64,000 nt of DNA from Lingula anatina (Eukaryota > Brachiopoda > Lingulata > Lingulida > Lingulidae): contig NW_019774624.1 of NCBI RefSeq assembly GCF_001039355.2, positions 2,045,000-2,108,999 on the forward strand, given 5' to 3'. The notes beneath the pieces are model-generated. The model saw only the letters and a program-made list of their open reading frames with translations. It was not told the origin of the DNA and did not search any database. The position numbers and the translations under genes were made by a program. Below, in pieces: positions 58,951 to 64,000 of the stretch. Every line of letters begins with the position of its first letter. Within the stretch, counting starts at the first letter, position 1.

Positions 58951-59262
58951 TCATGCCCATAACGGATTATCGCGACTATGCGCGAAAACAACTGAATTTA
59001 GCTAACCCAAGAGAAAGTCATAAGTTTTCTTTTTTAGAAGAGCCAAACAGGGACAGCGGAGGTGAAAAGTCTTGAAAATGTTCCTTATTTATGTAGTCTC
59101 TTTCTCCATCTCTGTATAAGATTACTCTAAATAATTTTATTCCTCGCGGAAAGAATTTGCTGTGTCTGTTGGGTAACGCAATGCAAAATTCTTAAAGCTG
59201 GACCGCGAACATCGTTTCTGTGCTTTTAACTTATCCTCTTAAGCGATTTGTGATCTTTGGTT
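58951..59262 (+). repeat. 312-bp direct repeat, right copy (target-site duplication)
   Basis: Identical by eye to 53028-53339. It abuts the element's 5' end on the left and continues into unique sequence (AAAATGATGATATAAGCC) on the right, so the pre-insertion site reads left flank, one copy, right flank. Confidence 0.9.
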
Positions 59263-59449
59263 AAAATGATGATATAAGCCCATTTAGGTATGGCAGCTTC
59301 TTGTCTTTTGGGCTAGTACGTAATCGTTTGCAAAATGCTACTAGATCAATATCGCACTAGACTTGTCGTTGTCGGCTAGCCGGTTTCAGCAATCTTCAGT
59401 AATATCAATTCAAATTATTTAGACTTTTGTGAAATATATCCGGCAAGAA

Positions 59450-59617
59450 CAGGGGCGGACCCAAAGATATTTTCTGACAGTCTTCCAAATTATCTTTGTT
59501 GATTCATCCTTCATTTTTGACCGTCTTCCGACCGAAAAAATTAGATGCCCATCAATGTAAACTTGAAAATCTGACCGTCTTCCGGAAGACCCAGAAGACG
59601 GCCTAAATCCGCCCCTG
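59450..59617 (+). mobile_element. MITE, CAGGGGCGGATCC family, best-flanked copy
   Basis: 168 bp from CAGGGGCGGACCCAAAGATA to CTAAATCCGCCCCTG, flanked by AAGAA on both sides (59445-59449 and 59618-59622). It matches 14981-15151 almost throughout. Confidence 0.9.
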
Positions 59618-59949
59618 AAGAAGTAATTATTTAATCTGGCTGTGGTTTGTCAACGTTAAGGAATTTTCTAAACGATTTACAGAAATACGAATGAATCTGC
59701 TATGTTTTTAACTTTGGTAAGACAAACCCGTCAAAACCAATCTTCATCCGTAGATCTTTTTTACATTTTTGATGTTACAACCAAACCGCATGATAATAAT
59801 TCAATGCATAGCCATTATTTTATAAATCATGCACAGATAAGTGAACTATGCCGCCACTATGATTTTTTTTACTTTGAAATAATGCATTGTCTGCTCGAAT
59901 AAAAGAAAAATGACTGATAATGAGTGGTCATGCGGAATGTGTGTAAGAC

Positions 59950-60162
59950 CCCATTTCCAGAGATTAGATCGATCTACTTTAGATCGACCTAACTCCCTGG
60001 GGGTTCACGCTAAATAGCTGTCAGCCGAGCGGACACGAAAGTTAATTACCCCCTTACAGCTTGTAGTAGGTGGGACGGACATTTTAAGCCGGATTATCTG
60101 ACAGTAATCTAGTGAGACTCCCCGCGAGGATAGATCGATCTAAAAGCTCTGGGAATACAGCC
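59950..60162. mobile_element. MITE-like element with TAGATCGATCTA inverted ends
   Basis: The left end ATTTCCAGAGATTAGATCGA and the right end TCGATCTAAAAGCTCTGGGA are inverted complements with a small indel, about 22 bp each. Each terminus holds the self-complementary TAGATCGATCTA, and a third related AGATCGACCT lies just inside the left end. No transposase and no clear target duplication. Confidence 0.6.
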
Positions 60163-60557
60163 TAAGATCGTAACATGTCCGGCTGATAACCGAGAATTCA
60201 AACCTGTTACAGGTGGCTGGAGTCGTCTCTTTAGACAGGGAATGATTCAGTATATCACCATATCTGAGACGATTTCAATTTTAGCACAAGCAAATCGTCA
60301 ATCGCGACAGCTTTCGTGCCGGATGCATTGGTAATACAATATTTTCAACTGTTTAAGAACTTCTATATGTAATTCTGAATTTCAGATTTTGCTCAGCACA
60401 GAATCTGCCAGCGTGAGTTGTAGAAGCGAATATGAAATTCCCTGTAGTAGTCTCTCAGAAAGTCTACGTGATTTTTTTTCATTTCTAGACCACCTTTCCT
60501 TTATCGTCGGTCTGTTGCATAATTGTTCATACAGTATGTCTATCAACCTCAGTTAAA

Positions 60558-60770
60558 CCCCCTTTACACTGGACAGCGTCCCTTCTGGGTCCCGAAGTAC
60601 GGCCTCGTTTGAGAGTTAAAAAATACTTTACGTGCCGACAACTGGCCGATCATTGAGCATTTATTCTGCAACCAAAGCAATGCTTGTGCCTCCTTTCTAC
60701 GACCACAGTGATGCCAGTTCCATGGTCGCACGAAGGACGCAGAAAGGACGCCGTCCAGTGTAAATATGGG
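60558..60770. mobile_element. MITE-like element, CCCCTTTACACTGGAC ends
   Basis: The left end CCCCTTTACACTGGACAGCG and right end CCGTCCAGTGTAAATATGGG are inverted complements, followed inside by AAGGGACGC/AAAGGACGC-type sequence in inverted arrangement. Ends of the form (G/C)nTTTACAC are common in PIF/Harbinger-type elements, but I do not see a clear 3-bp target duplication. Confidence 0.6.
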
Positions 60771-61860
60771 CTTTCAGCAAAAAAGGCGAGCACCCACACA
60801 CGCGTATCAGTCGGGTAATAAGCAAACAATCAAAAATAAAAATAAAGAAAGAAATAAGCTTTTGATTTAAATTCCATTAAAAATCAATACAATCCGACTA
60901 AATCTGACTTAATACTGTAAACGTTTTAACTTCATAACTTTTTAAAACCTCCACTTGTTGTTCAAAACAGAAATGTCAATTTGAAAACGTTATGCCAGAG
61001 TTTTCAAAGTTGTCCTGTCGCACTCAATCGAGCAGCCTATATTCAGATCATAATTCCATTTGCAATCTGGATTGGGTAACTTTTTATTGTAGAATAAGAA
61101 TATTTTGCACAAGCTTACTATGTATTTATAAAATAATTGAATCAAATTTTGTATCCCAGAGTAAATGCCATGAAATCGTCTATATTGAGTTTTATTCATA
61201 TACAATAATTAATTATGGAGTTGTTCAGTTAAAATGTTCGCTACGGTTAAATATTACTATTATTACTGTTTAATATTACTAATACTATTCTGTGACTTGA
61301 TATTGTGTTTATTGTTAGGTAACAGCCTACTATGGAATTACGGTAGCATTAACATCATTATCACTATTCCTATTATACCACTTTAAGCGTATCAGAGGCA
61401 TTTGAAGCGTAACATTGAAATCAGGTTAAATACAGCAAAGTCGACTATTTAAGCTTATATTTCATAATCAAACATTAAATGAGTTATGGCTATTTGATAC
61501 GGTAATGCTTAGTGATATTTATCATTTATAGCAGTCCCGAGTGTCACTGAAATAGTTTTTGCGGAAATGATTATTTGATTGCTTTCCATTATTCATTTGA
61601 GTCTTCCTTGGAGAGAAGCTGCGTTCTCGTGAGGCACGGCGTTGGTATATCATTCCGACTCTGGAACACGGCGTCAAACCCTGAGCTGTCATTTAATCTT
61701 AGGCCTACTATTCGGTGTAACCAAGGTAGTTTTTTGTCTTGGCTTTTCTCATAGCTCAGTTAATTTCGTTGTATTAGTATTTGATTGCAGGTGCAAGTGT
61801 AGAAAGCCCTCCAAGAACTGTTTGCTTTAGAAAAAAATGTTATCTATTTTAACTTTCATA

Positions 61861-61989
61861 TTTATCCTTTCAGGAAAGCGTTAAGGCGTTCATAAGGAGA
61901 AGCAAACAGAGGACATTACGTTACTAATATAAAATAGCGGCGGTGAATTCTCTGCTGTGCGGTCAACAGCCGACTGGGAAAAAAAAAGC
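61861..61989 (+). other. Splice acceptor and 5' UTR of the GPCR
   Basis: TTTATCCTTTCAG ends at about 61874, giving a strong acceptor about 115 bases before the ATG. An in-frame TAA at 61930-61932 shows that the coding sequence begins within this exon, so any upstream exons are untranslated. Confidence 0.6.
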
Positions 61990-63207
61990 ATGATGCACGA
62001 AACGAAGGCGAATTTCTCCTCCAATTCCACTCACGATCCTGTCATGACGGATGATAATGACACTGCTGAGTTTATGTTGGCACTGCACACTGCTTCCATA
62101 GCCTTTCCTGTTGTCATGTGCATTATATGGATAGTAGGACTCTTTGGTAACATCACCGTCATCTACGTCATCAAGACGCATCGGTCGCCATTTTCCTGTC
62201 CAAACATATTGTTTCTGAATCTCGCCGTCAGTGACCTTCTGTTTCTAGTGATATGCCTACCGCTGTACAGTGCTTTGTATATCTCAGAGTTCACAATAGA
62301 ACTCGGAGACTTTGGCTGCAAGTTGCTGTTTTACGTTCTCTACGTCACCCTCGGAGCTGGCATATTCACCATGGTGACGATATCAGCTTTCCGGTACTTC
62401 GTGATCAAACTGCCATTAAAGTCGTCCAAACATCTCACTGGAGCTCATGCATTGTTCTCAACCTCTCTGATCTGGCTGTTCGTGTTCGCCATCAACATTC
62501 CAATCGCACTGTTTCACGGAGAATACCATCGAGGCGACAAGATACAATGCACCATACTTGTGGACAATGATTCTGAATTCCATTTGCTCATATTTCTTAT
62601 GACCGGCATCGATTTTTTCATTCCAATATTTCTCACAGGTCTGTTTTCAATTCTAATGATAATCGAAGTCAAGAAAAATCGCCAACTTATACCGACTGCT
62701 AAACGAAATGGCGGGAACCTTGAATGCCCCTGCGACCATGCTAGCAGACGATCGATCCGTAACAAAACCGGAGAAACGAGCCGATTGTTGATTGTCGTGC
62801 TGGCTGTGACATTAGTCTTCGTGTTTTGCTGGGGACCAACTCAAATACTGTTTCTTTGCTCTGCAAATGGCGTTTCAATAGGGTCGCCAAAAGACATAAT
62901 AATCATAACGATGATAACATACTGCATAGCTTTTGCCAACTCTGCCGTAAATCCTTTCATTTATCATTTTATGAGTAAAGAATTTAAGAAATCTTTGCGA
63001 AAGATCATTTGCCGAGGTAAGGAAGCAAGAAAAGAAATCTCCATTGAGTACAGCATGGTTTCTCATGACAGTCTGGTTATAAACTCTCGGATCAAGAGAC
63101 AGTGGGAAAGGCGCAGTCCGGGTAAGGATATATCTATTGGAATGAGCACCCGATCTACAAGCGTTAGTCCACGAGTAAGCAGAGACGAACGTGTCTCATT
63201 TGCATGA
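61990..63207 (+). CDS. Class A (rhodopsin-like) neuropeptide-type GPCR, single coding exon
   Basis: 405 residues from ATG 61990 (an in-frame stop lies upstream at 61930). The extracellular N-terminus has three N-glycosylation sequons (N8, N12, N24). Seven hydrophobic helices carry family marks: GN in TM1 (G53-N54), LAVSD in TM2 (D82), C110 and C187 for the conserved disulfide, CWGP in TM6 (280-283) and NPFIY in TM7 (321-325), then a cysteine after helix 8 (C341) that could be palmitoylated. The DRY box at the end of TM3 reads FRY (134-136), losing the acidic residue. Overall it resembles galanin, allatostatin-A or somatostatin-type peptide receptors, but I cannot fix the ligand. The tail is Ser/Arg-rich with several kinase-like RxxS sites. 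The single coding exon is common in this family. Confidence 0.9.
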   Translation: MMHETKANFSSNSTHDPVMTDDNDTAEFMLALHTASIAFPVVMCIIWIVGLFGNITVIYVIKTHRSPFSCPNILFLNLAVSDLLFLVICLPLYSALYISEFTIELGDFGCKLLFYVLYVTLGAGIFTMVTISAFRYFVIKLPLKSSKHLTGAHALFSTSLIWLFVFAINIPIALFHGEYHRGDKIQCTILVDNDSEFHLLIFLMTGIDFFIPIFLTGLFSILMIIEVKKNRQLIPTAKRNGGNLECPCDHASRRSIRNKTGETSRLLIVVLAVTLVFVFCWGPTQILFLCSANGVSIGSPKDIIIITMITYCIAFANSAVNPFIYHFMSKEFKKSLRKIICRGKEARKEISIEYSMVSHDSLVINSRIKRQWERRSPGKDISIGMSTRSTSVSPRVSRDERVSFA

Positions 63208-64000
63208 AACATTGACTGGAAACAGACAGAAGATGCCCCGGTGTTTTTAAAAGTCAAATCGTATTTTTTTTCTTTGTGGGCGAAATGTGGCATCGATGCT
63301 TCACTACAAACGTGACATGTAAAAAGGGATTGAGACAGGCCAAGAACTCAAATGATATCTGCAACTTTCGAGTGTAAGAGAGTATTTACAGCGACGCAGA
63401 CTTTAAAGACTGCATTTAAAAGACAAATAGAATTACATTCAATTAGAAAAGAACATTTATAATAGCACTATGAGATGCATGTACCCTGTAGACAAGAATC
63501 CATTATGGAGATGCCCAACAAAAATGGCCAACATAAAATTGAAAACAAGCATTCAGATGTAAATTCTACGCTTCAAAAGAGATCGCATTTAGTTCTTGTT
63601 ACTTGTAGCTCATCAGTCTTGCTTCTTCTTCTGCCTAACCTGTGCTGTTAAACCTAATCTCACTGCTGCCAGAAATAATTAAAAAGCACCTCTAAAAGCA
63701 TATTTTTGCCAGGTCATATAATTACTCAATGGGGTGTGGGATAAGGTTAATCATAATTTTTTTAATGTTGAACCATTTGAACATCCCTCCCCTTCTAAAC
63801 TGCAAGCCCCAGTTTCAAATAATAATAATAATAATAATAATAAAAACAAAACCTTAAGTCAGTTCCCTGACTTAGTTGACTAGGATTTCCATGAGAGTGC
63901 TGTAACACTGCCCTGATAGGGTGAGATGTGCACATGTGACCATGTTACGTTGCTAATTAAGTTCTTAGCCAGAGAACATAACTTACGGGGTTTTTTTTTG
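63208..64000. other. 3' flank of the GPCR gene
   Basis: No second gene is seen. It includes an AAT/ATA microsatellite at about 63820-63842 and AT-rich hexamers such as AATTAAAA near 63677; no polyadenylation signal can be chosen with confidence. Confidence 0.5.

Noticed and set aside
58887-59075. 62-codon frame spanning the retrotransposon 5' end and the right 312-bp repeat
   Set aside because: It crosses the element boundary, so it is an accidental frame.
61957-61989. Upstream GTG start for the GPCR
   Set aside because: Eukaryotic initiation at GTG is unlikely; ATG at 61990 is in frame and leaves a normal N-terminus with glycosylation sites.

Overview
This is a eukaryotic, almost certainly metazoan, window: AT-rich, with large introns bounded by GT-AG, many microsatellites, several families of short inverted-repeat transposons (MITEs) and one full-length non-LTR retrotransposon. 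The gene content (a neutral sphingomyelinase 2-type SMPD3, a TNFR/sushi-type single-pass receptor and a neuropeptide-type class A GPCR) together with a CR1/Jockey-like element carrying a 2A-like motif suggests a marine invertebrate. A deuterostome such as a hemichordate or lancelet is my best guess, but the species cannot be fixed from the sequence.

Layout. 1-6.27 kb holds no gene I can support. 6.27-9.88 kb (+) is a six-exon SMPD3 gene with all core catalytic residues; its stop codon lies in the first unit of a degenerate minisatellite (9.87-10.44 kb) and its 3' region runs to about 12.35 kb. 12.4-17 kb is intergenic, with MITEs and a G/C-homopolymer-bracketed assembly gap. 17.28-25.56 kb (+) is a nine-coding-exon receptor gene: signal peptide, TNFR-like cysteine-rich segment, sushi domain, transmembrane helix and a cytoplasmic tail of about 570 residues. 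Inside it a 1.62-kb block is present twice, joined by a single N, probably two unmerged haplotypes rather than a real duplication. 25.6-61.9 kb has no host coding gene that I can recognise. It holds MITEs, microsatellites, two candidate promoter/first-exon segments and, at 53.3-58.95 kb on the minus strand, a complete APE-type non-LTR retrotransposon with ORF1 and ORF2, flanked by a perfect 312-bp direct repeat. 61.99-63.21 kb (+) is a GPCR with a single coding exon, preceded by a splice acceptor, so its promoter must lie further upstream, possibly at 46.7 kb.

The three host genes act at or near the plasma membrane (sphingomyelin hydrolysis, a TNFR-like receptor, a peptide GPCR). nSMase2 is known to act downstream of TNF receptors in vertebrates, but nothing in the sequence shows that these neighbours are functionally linked. 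The strongest observations are the retrotransposon (312-bp duplication, YY1-like site at its extreme 5' end, 2A-like peptide), the TNFR plus sushi architecture, and a TTAA-flanked MITE family whose central palindrome shows paired arm changes between copies.
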